In this document: positions 1 to 15,296 of the stretch, in pieces
Position numbering within the stretch: position 1 is the stretch's first letter
Layout: each line of letters starts with the position of its first letter
Origin: Wolfiporia cocos
Lineage: Eukaryota > Basidiomycota > Agaricomycetes > Polyporales > Phaeolaceae
Reading direction: 5' to 3'
Length of the DNA stretch: 64,000 nucleotides
Assembly: GCA_029448655.1 (NCBI GenBank)
Contig: JACCLO010000007.1
Coordinates: forward strand, 372,001 to 436,000
Notes under the pieces: generated by a model
Databases searched by the model: none
Seen by the model: only the letters and a program-made list of their open reading frames with translations
What the model was told of the DNA's origin: nothing
Made by a program: the position numbers and the translations under genes

Positions 1-1827
1 ACATGTGTCCTGCACAAACATATCCAAAACCCCCAGCGCACGAGACCTACAATCGGGATGCTTGCTAGGCTAGCGCAAAACAATCACGGAGCCGGGAGCA
101 GGTCGCGAAGATTAATGGTGCATCTGTAGCATCCTGAGAGTCTATCTATCATTTTCACTGAATAAGACGTGTTATGATAACAGCCATATCAGTGAGAGTT
201 CCGACGAAGTCCGGCTCAAGGAATCTGTTCGGGCACTAGATGACAGTGTCAGCGAAGAAATCCCATGCAAATACATTGACAGATGCCAACATATTTGGAT
301 CAGATCTCCAGGTCCTGTAAGGCAGTGCTTATCTGTAAGTGTATTGACAATCGTGAATTGTGCACTCAATTTCTTGTAGCTTACAGGTCACATACTCGTG
401 CATCATTCAAGTCGTTGCCCATGACATGCATGACAGCCCATCACGTCGCCTTCAGTATGCAGTCGTGTGAAATCTACAACTTCAGGCTTCCTGCTCCTAA
501 GTTGCGAGTTTGTAAGAGCGGGCAGGTAGTATGGAGCTCTGAATGTGAGAGTACTTCATAACACTCACTGCTTCAGCTAGTGGTCCTCGTCCACAGTCGG
601 CACGTGACCGCCGAGCTGAGTTCCATAGCACTTCTGGCGTCGAGGGTGTTCTACCTAGGATCGGCATGACAGTTCTGCGGTAGTGGTGTGAACTATCATT
701 TACCAGATAGACTTCAGCAGGTATTAAACCTGTGTCTGATGTTGTTAGAGCAATGTGATCACTGATAACGAGGGAACATAGAAATTAAAGTGCTTGACAT
801 CCTCTCGGTTCTTCCATAGAAAGATTGCTGACCCGTTATGTACAGCACCAATACACTGACGAAAGCGAGGAATAATGGAGGCTGCCGAAGCCTGGTTGAA
901 CGAGATCCAATGCGTGATATGTTCAGCAACTCTGTGGAGTTCACTTGATTAGAAAAATCACGATAGGATCATACGCTGCGGTTTGCATTAGCTCGCTCGT
1001 CTGCAAGCGCTGCATGACTGCACAAGAGCAAGTTCTGGCTGCACTGCGCAACATACTCAGACACAGATGATCAGTAGCTGTGCGACAAACAAATCATACA
1101 ACACCGCATTGTGGTCAAAAATCTTACTCCCGATGGTGATGGATGCTGCTCAGCGCTGAGTACTAGGTACTGAGTACCGGGTCCTAAATCCCCAGCTCGA
1201 CTGAAGCGCACAGCGGGGCTCGTCCTGGATAGTGACGCACAGATGTCCTGTTTCGACGGAGTTTCTGTTGCAAACTTCTGCAAATGAGCAAGCGCGGGCA
1301 GTAGATCCCGAGTGGGTCCAAGCCGGGCTTCTCCTGTCTGCGGGGAATATATGAGCGACGCGCGGCAAGGATATATGGGGGCTCACTAGAATCTGTCATC
1401 CGGCACGTTTGAACTAATCCCAAGATTCAGTTAAAGCTACGATAGCAGTATCAGTTGAGACCATTGAACTAGCGCCGCGCCAGTCCGCGCAGAATGGAAG
1501 TGTGGCCCGATCCATAATTGAGTGTACCAATTACTAACTACCAATAGAAGCCAGATTGTATGCCAGCACTGTCTGGGGGCCTGTCGACTGCGCGAGGAAT
1601 CCATCGGTGCAGTGACGGATGCGCGGAAGTTTCAGAGCTGTCACACTGAGGAAAGCAGACGTCCCAGTCAGCCGAAATCGTTGGAGCGGTTGCCACTTGC
1701 CACTTGGCATCATGGAGGTCCTCCGCGCTACCCAGAGATACAACGAATGTATAGAACAGAGTGTGGAACAGGAGAGCTGAGAGATACATCGAAAGCGTGG
1801 TCTAGATTAGATCGTGATATCGCAGTT
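1..1827. other. no recognisable gene
   Basis: I see only short overlapping reading frames here, none longer than 115 codons and none with a family signature, plausible splice chain or strong codon bias. The right edge is the 3' end of the mitochondrial EF-G gene, which reads leftward, so its terminator and 3' UTR must lie in the last part of this stretch. No tRNA, long repeat or transposon terminus was recognised. Confidence 0.5.
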
Positions 1828-4761
<2,934 letters not shown>

Positions 4762-5653
4762 CGCGGTCGACAAAGAGATCCCTGATCTGCTCTGCTGACG
4801 ACCACTCGGAACTGAGTACTCAGCGTATGCAGTCCTGTCAGACGAGTCGAGACAAATATTGCAGCCGAGCCGGAGTGGCGTCTCGGTCACATGAGATCGC
4901 AAGCAGACACAAATAACGCGCTGAGAACGGATCAACACCTAGATCTGGGTCAGTGCAGCCAAAGTCAAGCTTCAGATATTCCGCTAGCATCAGCTGCAGG
5001 AGGAGACTTTGCTCAATCGTTGGTCGCCTCTAATGAGAATAAGATGAGAGAAAACCTCACCAAGCAGCATATTATCTGATCTGGAAAGATCACAATACTA
5101 GTCCTGGACGAGCGTCATCTTCTCGCGCGCTAAACCTCATGGTCAGGGTATGATGCCATGAACAAAAGCCGACTCGACGACCGCCATGCATGGCGTATAA
5201 CGACTGATACGAATATCAATCTGATGACACCAAGTAACCGTACATGCGGGACGCCGTTGCGCTAGCTGGTGCTTTGCGCGGAGTGAACAGGTTACAAGGT
5301 ACGCATGTCCCTGTTATCGAATATCACAACACTCAGCTTTATAGGGCATTGGTTGACCGTTGTCTTCAGCAGCGCCTTTACATTCCCACAGCGAGTTTCT
5401 CATCTGACCTGCGAAAGGCTACGAAACTTGACATGAAATTATGAGGCATCGTGCATCATGACTTGAGGTGCGGCGTGATTGTCAAAAGATTTCTTTACAG
5501 ATTGTGATATGATGGCAGGATGTTGTCCCACGAGACATATTTCTAGCCATCATGGTATCGAAAATAGCCTCGGATGATCTCTGCTCTGGCGTCGAGTGCT
5601 CTTACTCACTCTGTGGCCGAGAAAGTTCCGATTAACAGCGGTGCGATTCTCTG
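4762..5653. other. intergenic, 5' side of EF-G
   Basis: This stretch should contain the promoter of the leftward EF-G gene. The only frames are short (for example 62 and 66 codons) and resemble nothing I know. No repeat or RNA gene was seen. Confidence 0.4.
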
Positions 5654-6334
5654 TTGTACATTGTATCAAAGACAAACAACCTCTCCAGTCAGACTTCACA
5701 TTGTCTACACTGTACTGCTTTTAACGCCTCCTGTACTGCGGATCCTTCCGCCGCAAAGAAGGTTCCAACGGCTGCCTTCATGTCATCTGGGCGGAACATG
5801 CGGACCTTTATTCTTCCGAGCCATGCTGGCTTTAAGGACTTCCAATCGCAACCCCACCCCATCTATACCCTGAACATTGAGACTGTGCAGGTCTATCTGA
5901 CCCACCAGCTCACAGATATCTCCTATATTTCTGTGTTGTTAAAGGTAGAGGCCCATCTCCTGGTTGGGTTACTAATGTCTCTGACTTCATCTAGCCATTT
6001 GGCGCCTCTTCATCGTCAGATGCTCTATTGCACAATCTTGCGAACTGTGTTGCGGTCTCATCTCCCAGTGCCTGAGTCCCTATCCGTTCAGACCATCTCT
6101 GATCACTACATCCCTTGCCGAACTGAGCACAGGGAAGTACTTGCCGAATCGTTTATGCAAACCCTGAGGCTCCTGAGAACGCTTATCGATTGTGCTTCGG
6201 ACTATAAGTCTCAAGAAGGAGACTTTGGCATTTATACATTCCTGCCTTGCTCTTCGCAGTGTGTTGAGTTACCAGACAAAGCCTGCCTCTATACAATGGA
6301 TATCTCAGACGCGAATGAGTACGAGGAGACGTAA
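5654..6334 (+). CDS. uncharacterised open frame, 226 codons
   Basis: An uninterrupted frame of 226 codons, unusually long for this intron-rich sequence, but I recognise no domain. A good intron candidate lies inside it: GT at 5945, a TACTAAT-type branch sequence near 5970 and an AG just before 5995. If that intron is used, the protein stops early (VSSPSA then stop). The frame ends 53 bases before the predicted ATG of the downstream DUF6533 gene, leaving little room for a terminator and promoter. It may be a real small gene, a gene fragment or chance. No function is proposed. Confidence 0.25.
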   Translation: MYIVSKTNNLSSQTSHCLHCTAFNASCTADPSAAKKVPTAAFMSSGRNMRTFILPSHAGFKDFQSQPHPIYTLNIETVQVYLTHQLTDISYISVLLKVEAHLLVGLLMSLTSSSHLAPLHRQMLYCTILRTVLRSHLPVPESLSVQTISDHYIPCRTEHREVLAESFMQTLRLLRTLIDCASDYKSQEGDFGIYTFLPCSSQCVELPDKACLYTMDISDANEYEET

Positions 6335-6386
6335 GTTTGAGTCGCTGTAACAACTGTGACAACCTATTGACTGTTGAGATAGCAAG

Positions 6387-7815
6387 ATGTCAAGCTATCT
6401 CTGCATGGCGTTCAGCAGTATGTCTCTCATCAGTGCTCAAAGTGGATTACGGATGTCTTATATGTGTTCGATTTTATGCAAGCGCTATCGTTCTATGAGT
6501 ATATCCTGACTTTAGATCAGGAAGTGAACGTGATATGGGTCTCAAGAACAACAGCTGTCTCAATCATTTTCCATGCACATAGATATCTCTCGCTTCTCTA
6601 TGGAGTTTCCTTGCTTGTACAGGTGCCAGATCAAACGGCCTGCTCCGCCTCGACGATGTTTTTCTACATCATCAACATATTACTGTTCGTAGCAACCGCG
6701 AGTGAGCAGAAATTTCTCCTCAGAAAATCTAGATTTATTAACCGGGAGTGATGGAAGTATTCTCCTCCTTACGTGCATTTGCGATTAGCGGTCACAAATG
6801 GCAACTCGCAGCTGTAAGCTTTTTTCTGGGGCTAGTCCCTGCGGGAGTTAATATAGTAAGTACTGGATCAACGTTACATGATCAACTCAAGCTCAATCTG
6901 TTGTGAAGTTCACCACGGTTCGCCAATCCCAATATTCACCAAAATGGATGGAAGTTTTCTGGCAATGCAGTAGCACTCGATATTACTCAGCCACGGCCGC
7001 ACAATAGTGCGTCATTCACGTTCTTAGCTAGCTATGCCCTGATCCTCTTGCTAGCTGTGAGCAGGACAAAGGGCAATCTCATCAATGTAAACGCTGATAT
7101 CGATACAGTTAATTATGGTGTTTACATCTCTGTAATACTATCGGAATTGTGTGTGCTTGCGGCCACATGGCTCTACACATTCCGAGTGTGGAAAGCGAGC
7201 AAGCGAGCGGCATCGATAAGCACTTTGTTACTGAGGGATGGTGTGTTCCCCAATATTGCATTCCATTGTCTGAGGCGTGCTCATGATTGTTAACGACTAG
7301 GTACAATATACTTTTTGTGAGTAACAGCATCTCGCTTGCTCTCACGGTCTAGTTTTCATGTACGAAGAACGCTTGTAGGTATGGCCATCGCTGAGCTCAT
7401 CATACAGCTCGCATGGGAGGAGGGACCAGCCGTGGGTTCATCATTGTTCATCACAATTACTTGATCTTATTCCCGTTCATCCAGATCAACGAGTCATACA
7501 CTTCCTATTTCGTTGCCCCGTATGTCCAGTATTTCTTTATCGTAGATTTTGCAACGAAACGATGGTCGCAGGTTGGCACCGCTCTTGGTTTGCCGATTCA
7601 TTCTCAACATTCGTCAATTTCCTGACAGCGTTCGCCTCGGTGTCGCTGATGCCACGGTTTCCACCACACAATCACGCGCTACGATGTCCGAGCTAGCTTT
7701 CGGTCGCGATGCTAGTAGCATAATCGGCAATTTTGGTGAGCCGCTGGAACATGGTCCGCCAGTGGTTGAATCTGATGACCTGGAAGAAGAGGAATGGACA
7801 GATTGTTGGGATTGA
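6387..7815 (+). CDS. DUF6533 multi-pass membrane protein (copy A)
   Basis: Agaricomycete-specific membrane protein family of unknown function. Exons: 6387-6417, 6483-6701, 6758-6855, 6909-7006, 7055-7056, 7109-7240, 7301-7316, 7353-7431, 7485-7519 and 7572-7815, total 954 nt, 317 residues. The N-terminal DUF6533 signature is FYEYILTLDQEVNVIW...HRYLSLLYG. Later segments match the family and copy B: FSSLRAFAISGHKW, LSELCVLAATW, LLLRDGTIYF and LAPLLVCRFILNIRQF. About six or seven hydrophobic segments are visible, then an acidic C-terminal tail (DDLEEEEW). The 2-nt exon at 7055-7056 joins a phase-2 end to a phase-1 start. An alternative keeps the frame without it, by one 99-nt intron (6856-6954) and a continuous exon 6955-7240, but that adds residues absent from copy B. 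Promoter not recognised. Confidence 0.82.
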
Positions 7816-9491
7816 TACTGCAGCAGACAATTGAGTTAGTATAGCTTCACTGGGTATAGGTCTCAACAAGTATCTGTCCACTACATAATATACGGGTTCA
7901 AACTGCCTATCATAATTTGTTTCTGCCACGGCATGATCAAGATGGAACATAACCGGCTTAGATTGATGACAACCATCCCGCGATAGAATAAAATCGACCA
8001 TCATCGGTTACTATCAAACATTATTTCATTATAATCGCTTTTGCCATCAGAGTGCATGTTGAAACTCATATTTGCTGTGGGCGAGCTTGCGTGTGCCTGA
8101 ATGTCATACATGCGTCGGGAGCCGGGTACAGTGTAACTGAAAATCATAGATGGTACAAGGCCAGATTAGGATTCAGTCGTTTCACCTCACACATTTGCCG
8201 CCCCGCCCCGAGAACGAGTAGAGTTTTAGTTACTCAAGTTACTCTACCAGCTACATTTTGCTTTACTAGTTGCGCAGTTGCCCAACTGCTCAGTCGGGGC
8301 CGTTGGAGAAAACTGATTGAGGAGATCAATCTGCCTTGAAGGTTTGTTTTTATATAAAGTAGTGAAAGCTCACACCCCATATGGCATAATATGTGTTGCA
8401 CAAAACTCCACCCAAACATAACAATTGTTCATCTTCTGAGCTCAAAATATCCATACTGAACATGTAAGTAGAGTCCCCGATGTGTAAGTTAACTGCAACT
8501 AGTGCTCTATATGACTGGTGTTTTAAGATCTCACCTAGAAGTTGAAGCATCACTCACAAACAATGTGCATCAGACAGTGGCTTTGTGAATGTATTAAATA
8601 CTAATTTTCCCTCGTATCCGACTCCCGACGTGCTTGCGCGACGTCTAGGGCCCGGGCAAGGTGCACCTCGCCCACCCAAGTTCCAACACATACTATGTAT
8701 TGAAACGATCGAAAGACCGATTTATTCGGCATCGCATTTGGAACCCGTGAACGATGAGGGTGGCGAGCAAACGCGTGAGGTACATCAAGAAATAACCCTC
8801 TACCCACCCGCCGTCTCCGGTCACGCCGCACGCGCGAGCTCGTCTCGCGACAAATCCAAGTCCAAGTCCCAACACTATGTCACTGATTTTGGGCCGTACA
8901 AGAACTATGTTAATCAATCACTCACTCAGTAAATCCTAAAACTAAGTAAGTACAGTGTTCTTGGCACACTAGTGTTCCTTGGCACACCTGTGTCTCCCTA
9001 CCGTGGTTTTGTTCCAACGGTGCTCATATTGTATACACATACTCAATAGCTACAAAAGATAATTCACAAAATTTCCTAGGCCCATAGAATTGATGAGGCT
9101 TGCATGGCCGTTGCATCTACACACCGATCAACCAAGTTCATCGGCAAAGCGCGAGACAGTAGATATAGTCATACCTACGTAGATATACCTACCAGGTCCT
9201 GTATATGTAAGCGGACAGATTTAATCATATATAACCCCCTTATAGTAGCCGGTCCGCACAGTATCAAGCGTCCAAGGGACATGTTCTTGCAAGGACATAG
9301 CGCCTAGGCGCATGCTATTGCAAGGACTTTCCCTGAGACTTTTGCTATTGTGAGGACTATGAAATAGTGGTTGTGTGGGCAGATGGTATTGCGGGGATGC
9401 CGCCCCAGGACACCGGTTCCGGGAGGGCAGGCATTTTATCCATTTCCAAGCCAGTAGAAATTCTCAATTCTTTGGATTATGTATATACAGT
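7816..9491. other. gene-poor spacer with one 115-codon frame
   Basis: No recognised gene. A 115-codon frame at 8585-8932 (+) has no family signature; it is hydrophilic and ends in a Ser/Lys-rich tail. A short tandem duplication of AGTGTTCTTGGCACAC-like sequence lies at about 8953-8989. The stretch leads into the mobile-element cluster and may hold decayed copies I cannot recognise. Confidence 0.4.
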
Positions 9492-9499
9492 CATATAAG

Positions 9500-11238
9500 T
9501 AGTGTTGCCGAAGTTCGGTTCAGTTCAGGTTCAGGGGGGTCTGGGGCTGAACCCAGAACTGAACCGACTGCAGGGAGCCTGAACCTGAACCTGAACCTGG
9601 ACTGAACCTGCTGAACTGGTTCAGCAGGTTCGGTTCATGGTTCGAACTAGGTTCGAACCACTAAATGACTTGCTTTTCTAGAATGTAAAAATAATTTTGA
9701 GTCCACTGGAGTAACCGATGTGCTGCAAAATAAATGTGCCATAGACATTAGAACCATGTAAGAACACCGAGACGCGACCAAACACGCATCAAAATGACGC
9801 AGAATGCACCACGGAAAGCCAGCTGGTAGGCAGAGGCATTATGCCCATCCGAGGTGGTTTAGCCACAGCTCGACCGATCGTGATCGACCTCGATCGTGCT
9901 CGCACAGTGAACGTTGAACCTTCGCTGGTTTGCGCACAATCTGAAACGTCGCAAAAGCCCTGCGGACACTCTCTGGCTGCTCATCTAGTCAAAGACAGGT
10001 ACTATCCGACATTTCTCTAGGCTCTCTAGCATAGACAGGTCTGTCCCAACCTCGACTACTTTCCTATAGCTTTTTCCATGTCTTGTCTCTCTAACCTCTG
10101 CGCACCACCTTAGATCTACGGTCTATCGGTCTCGTAAAATAATTTTCTAGTATTCCAGGACAATCCTCACTGTTTCAGGGTTCGTCTCCGACTTGTCTAG
10201 CTTGTAGGGTGCATACTCAAATTTTAGGGCACTCAAAATGTTGTAGAAAACCTTATAGCTCTCTATGTATTTAGGCGATGTGCAGATACGAGAAAATACA
10301 TTGATTACTGCCAAGACGAAGTTAGACGAAGAGCTGTGCTCGAGGCGTTTGCTCAGGACTTAGGGAATCAGTTACCAATGTTTTGATTTGATTTCTATTA
10401 TTCCTGATCCATTCAACGTGCCGCCGCCGTTTGGATCGCTACAAGCTGCGTGTCTCCTAGGTACATTGCTCGCCATCGACCCCTTAAACACCTCACCTAT
10501 CGTGGCACATCCTGACCTGCCCGGGAAACCCGAGGGAAGTATTTTTCTGACAACACCAAACTTCAAGGTCTGCAGTGCCTCTATTTGGTGTCTATTGGGC
10601 TGCTACATTCCAAATTGGCTCTTAGTCTTCTTTACAGTGGTAGAACATAACTTTTGATGCACAATAGTCACTCAAGGCAGCAAGTTTGAGCAGTTCAGTA
10701 ATCAGAATCCATGAGCAGAATGAGTGTGAATTAGCCTGAGGCAAAGCTTAATAACAAACCTTATTAGACAGCTCTGTATATAACCTAGGTTCATGGATAT
10801 GAAGTGAAACATTGTGAACTACATTTTTTACTTCATCTGACAGCAGTGAATGTAGCCCAGTGCCAAAGAAAGCACAGTACTTCCAACATGGGGCTGAGCT
10901 CTCACCATATTGGGAGACTGGAGTATATCAGTGCTGATGCTTGCCATTGTGAAACCAGTTATCCATAGCTTACTGCAACAATACTATAGCAAAAATGGCA
11001 AGAATATGATTGTAATTTATGCTTATCCACCAGCAGTTGCCAAGAATATGTTAATGCTAAGTGGTTCAAGGTTCAGTCCGGTTCGAACCTGGTTCAAGGG
11101 TACCCATGGCCCCCCTGAACCAAGAACCGAACCTTGACATCCTACCCTGAACCGGACCTGGACTGAACCTGAACCTAGGTTCGGTTCCGGTGGTTCAGGT
11201 TCTGAACCTTGGTTCTGAACTGAACTTCGGCAACACTA
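9500..11238 (+). mobile_element. non-autonomous hAT-type element 1 (1739 bp)
   Basis: Both ends carry inverted TAGTGTTGCCGAAGTTC, starting with the TAGTGTTG typical of hAT transposons. The element is flanked by a perfect 8-bp target duplication, CATATAAG, at 9492-9499 and 11239-11246. Inside the ends, about 160 bp on each side is built from short motifs alternating on both strands (GGTTC, CCTGAAC), as expected for transposase-binding subterminal repeats. The interior has no transposase-sized frame, so it would depend on a transposase made elsewhere. Element 2 (16553-17513) is the same family, inverted and with a shorter interior. The exact duplication suggests a fairly recent insertion. Confidence 0.88.
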
Positions 11239-11246
11239 CATATAAG

Positions 11247-13322
11247 TAGTACTGGCTACTAACAGTGCGTTGGAGAAATGCAGCTTGCTGAGGCCGCCCG
11301 CATCCACATGCAGCAATCTCCACGCGGAGCTTTGCCTGCATGTCCGAGCACGCTGCAAGCAACTGTGGGATCCACACAAGAGCACCCGGTGTGTAGACTG
11401 TGCACACGAATATGAACATCCTGCAAGAAGAGATAGACCGTGAGGCGGAGAGCCGGGCAAGCAGTAGAGAGCTGGGCAAGCAGTACGCACCACATCTGCC
11501 CAAGGAGCTCCTCCTCGTAGAACCAGGCTGTTCTCTTCCACCACAAGTGCATCTGTCTGCACAGCAGGCAGATAGGTATGCAGTTTTGGCTTGGTAGGTA
11601 CTGTGGAGGGGTGAGCGGGGCTGTGAGCAATAAGGGGGTGTGGGTTGGTACGGCGGTCATGGGAACCCTGTCATACATCTGACGGTCAGCGTTATTGGGC
11701 AGGATGGTGCATATATGCGCACATAGAGGGAGGCAGTCGACGCACCAGAGATCTGGAAGCAAGTGCCTACAGGCATGCAGCGGCGGTCACTGTTCAGCAT
11801 TGCGCTTAACAGGCAAGTGAGCACATGCATGTCACACGCCAATTTCAAGCTTCTAGGCACAGTACCTTTTCCGATCATCGGGAGCACCCCCGAGGCTGGA
11901 AACCCGATGCCTCAGCTAGATCCAAGCCCTACGCACGTACCATTACGGGCACTAGCTAACAGCATCACCAGCCCCGCCTAAGAACCCTAGTCCCAGACCC
12001 TACGTCCAGTCCAACATAAAGCCACTAGCAGTCACGTGACCCAGACCAACTACGATGAGCACAGTAGCACCTAATCAGACCAACACCTCGCTACCTGGAC
12101 CACACCTCATCAGATCACGACCACCCAGACTCACGGCTAGGACCCTGTCCACCCGACCAACCGAACCCTATGCCTCCCGTCTCCACGAACCACCACCATT
12201 ACTGGCTACCCGGTCATTACCGACCAAGGACTCACACCATTACTGGCACGGACTATGTACTATACGGACAAAGGCCCATGGGAGGCCTTAAACCCCAGCT
12301 ACCCTAGTCTACGAGGAACACCGACCTCAGGGCAGCACCTGTACGACTGAGAACCCTAGCAGTCACAGGACTCTACGTACCGATCGCAGCCGATCACGCT
12401 CGATCACCCTACGTCACGCACGGCCCGTACTGGCCAGTCCACAGTCCCGGCAGACGTCATCCTTTAGTACCAGCACGTGGGAACCTGGGCCGCCACGTGC
12501 CTTCCCCTCAGTACCAGTCCTTGGGAACCTGGACATCAGATGCCCCGATCACGGACATAGAACCCCGCCATTACCGGCGAACCCCCGATCAATGAGAACC
12601 ACCGATCGGGCCTATCCCGCTACGTTTCCATGGACCTCCAGCGCTCCCCTAGCCGTACCCGTGCTCGCGCTCCGATGCCCTTACTGGCCACCACGTAGCA
12701 CGTAGATTACCTCAGCGCCGAGGCGCCATAACATGTACAAACATATGTAGAGATATATAAACGCCAGACAGTCTTGAGCGAACCTCAGACTTGTCTTGGC
12801 CATTTCAGCCTTAGATGCCCGGACCAGGAAGGCACTTTCACGTGATCCCCCTTCCCCCGGTGTGTGTCTTTGGTTGTGCGTGTGTCAATGCAGCAGGCAG
12901 GGGACTCACCTCATTACTGCACTGTCATATGATGTGTGGAACTGAGGCAGTCTTCATGTCAGTAGCACACCAGACAGTAATCATGATTACGGACTACACA
13001 GGCGGGTGCCCGTCAAGAAAGTAGGGACAAGCAGGGCTCAATAGCACACGAGCGAGGAAGGAAATAATCGATGTGCTGCACGTTAGGCAATCAACATGGC
13101 TGCGAGCAAAGACCTCGATATACAGCATTAAGAGAACAGAAACATGGGGAGGAGGCAGAATGGTAGATGGTTAGAAGTGCACAGGTGATGGGCTGCCCCC
13201 AGGGTGTTAAGGGGACACATGAGCATTGTGGGAGAGAGAAAGACAGACGCGCCGACAGTGTCAAGGGCCAGCCTTTATGGCACTGGACACAAGTTTTGAG
13301 AGCCGACTTAAAGTTTGACAGA
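11247..13322. other. no gene; C-rich block with LTR-like promoter
   Basis: From about 11930 to 12720 the plus strand is markedly rich in C and poor in T and G, with short internal repeats such as GGGAACCTGG at about 12480 and 12523. A TATA-like GATATATAAACGCC at about 12750 follows, then a pyrimidine-rich tract. That order resembles the U3-TATA-R part of an LTR, but I could not find matching TG..CA ends or a target duplication. The frames here (up to 167 codons, minus strand at 11259-11762) overlap one another and have no known signature. Confidence 0.4.
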
Positions 13323-13331
13323 TCACAAAGT

Positions 13332-14045
13332 GTAGAGTTTCAGTCAATTATCTTAATCTGCCAACTGCCCTTCGCTTAAGAAATTGCAGTTGCGAGCTAG
13401 GTTTGCACGCAGATTAATCTGCTAACTGCGGCAGATTAATCTACTGTGACAATAAAATGGCACATCCCGGATTCGAACCAAGGACCTTAGCGCAGATGAG
13501 AATAACAGCATCGCAGCGTAATTAGCCAACTGAGCTACGGTGCAACTGGTGTTGCCCCCATTTTAAGCAATATATAGAGTATTTTGTAAACTTCATTTTC
13601 GCAGTTTAACATCTTCCATAACACAAATACAAATGAATCTGCCTCTAAAGACCTGTGATTCCAGTGTATTCAGCTTTTCCATGGTGAGTTGCTCCAGGTC
13701 AAGCATGGTAAATCAAGCCACCGCTATCATTGATTTCTGTATGTTTGTTGGAGCAGTTAGTTGCCTTGATGATTTGCGAAAATTGTGTGTAAAAGTTGTG
13801 TTATATATATTTTAATTGGTCAATGGTACTTGTTGCCACAATGGCTCAGTCGGCTAATTACGCTGCGATGCTGTTATTCTCATCTGCGCTAAGGTCCTTG
13901 GTTCGAATCCGGGATGTGCCATTTTATTGTCACAGTAGATTAATCTGCCGCAGTTAGCAGATTAATCTGCGTGCAAACCTAGCTCGCAACTGCGATTTCT
14001 TAAGCGAAGGGCAGTTGGCAGATTAAGATAATTGACTGAAGTCCC
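13332..14045. mobile_element. fold-back element with tRNA-like inverted repeats
   Basis: Two copies of a sequence of about 208 bp face each other: 13339-13546 (reading minus) and 13832-14040 (reading plus), separated by about 285 bp. Each begins with a tRNA-like head carrying an A-box-like TAGCTCAGTTGG (left copy) or TGGCTCAGTCGG (right copy) and a B-box GGTTCGAATCC, then a non-tRNA tail containing AGATTAATCTGC twice. The 9-bp sequence TCACAAAGT occurs just outside both ends (13323-13331 and 14046-14054) and may be a target duplication. Reading 1: two head-to-head tRNA-derived SINEs. Reading 2: one fold-back or Mutator-like element with long terminal inverted repeats. The heads do not fold as a working tRNA. 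The 60-codon frame between the repeats (13633-13815) is unlikely to be a transposase. Confidence 0.75.
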
Positions 14046-14290
14046 TCACAAAGTATGATGAAAGGTGTTGCCCGATCAAGTAAGGGACTTACCAAATTGG
14101 AATACCCTTCGTAAGTATTTGTGACACTTTCTTTTATGATATTTCTAATCGTTCATACCCAGATGCCTCCCACATTTCGCACACCCAGCTTCGCGCGCTT
14201 TAGCAGGCAGCAGCCGATCCTGTACCAGCACTGTACTCGACGAGGTGCCACCATCGATATTCTCTTTGCTTCAAACTATTCTATCCTTAC

Positions 14291-15280
14291 TAGTGTTGTG
14301 AGGTCCGGTCTCAAGGACCGCTAAAGACCAAGGACCGGACCAGGACCGGACTGACTAGGACCGATTCAACGGTCCGGTCCAGTCCTGGTCCTGACACGGT
14401 CCTGGTCCCGGTCCTTCTGAGTGGTCAGATTTTGCAGGACCAGTAAGGACCGGTCCCGAATTTAACGTAGAATAGCACTTATAATGTGGTTACTCCAAGG
14501 TAGGCAACCATGACTGACCAATTTACAATAAAACCAAAGTATTTAAGACCCCCTAGAGTGGGTCTGCATCATGTATATACCACTGGCTATTAGGGTAAAC
14601 ACATCAGACAGAAGCTGACATGAATAGTAACAACCAAAAACCTTCTGATTTATGATACAATGAAGCACTGCTATTGTCTTGGGCAATGCTTGGCACACAC
14701 AGGTTGTCCTCATATTATCACTAGTTTTGCTGACTGACATGCAGTTGTGTATTCTCCCATCCGGTAGTGTTAACACTCACATATTATGGTACACATGCAT
14801 GGTGCATTCAATATCACTTAGTTATTGGCAGAGCGCTGCTTAGTGGTAGTTATATGCTACTCATTGTGGCACATACAAAAATGCAACACATGATCTCATC
14901 AGATACAACTTGTGGTGTGCAGTTACTGCAGTGTCATTTCTGTGTGTTGACTTCAGTATACAATTTTACTTTCAGAAATCAAGAATCAGTGCACCATAGC
15001 CAATTTTTGGGCTGTACTTAGTATGTTCTGGTATATATCGAGTAGTAAGCACACTTTTGTTGCAGTTTCTGACATATAAAACTATAGTTAAGTCAATAAC
15101 CACTTGATCGGTCCTGGACCGGTCCAGACCGGTCCTAGGACCGCTATAGGACCGCGGTCCTACTTGGGACCAGTCTTCAGTCCGGTCCCTCGTTGCCCAT
15201 GGCGGTCCGGTCCTGGTCCCGGTCCTCGGTCCTGCCCAAAACATGCAAAAGACCGGACCGGACCGGACCTCACAACACTA
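14291..15280. mobile_element. non-autonomous hAT-type element 3 (990 bp)
   Basis: Ends are inverted TAGTGTTGTGAGGTCCGG, flanked by a perfect 8-bp duplication ATCCTTAC at 14283-14290 and 15281-15288. The subterminal regions (about 14303-14460 and 15105-15270) are dense in GGTCC/GGACC repeats. This is the same architecture as elements 1 and 2 with a different motif, so I treat it as a separate family. The interior encodes nothing recognisable. It sits inside a former 67-codon open frame (14121-14324) whose nature is unknown. Confidence 0.88.
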
Positions 15281-15296
15281 ATCCTTACAGTGATTG

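Noticed and set aside
11259..11762. 167-codon minus-strand frame as a transposase or gene
   Set aside because: It overlaps two other open frames, is Cys/Leu-rich without motif, and lies just outside hAT element 1.
13460..13546. Functional tRNA gene on the minus strand
   Set aside because: A and B boxes are present but the D stem, anticodon stem and acceptor stem do not pair properly, and the sequence is part of a 208-bp repeat present twice.
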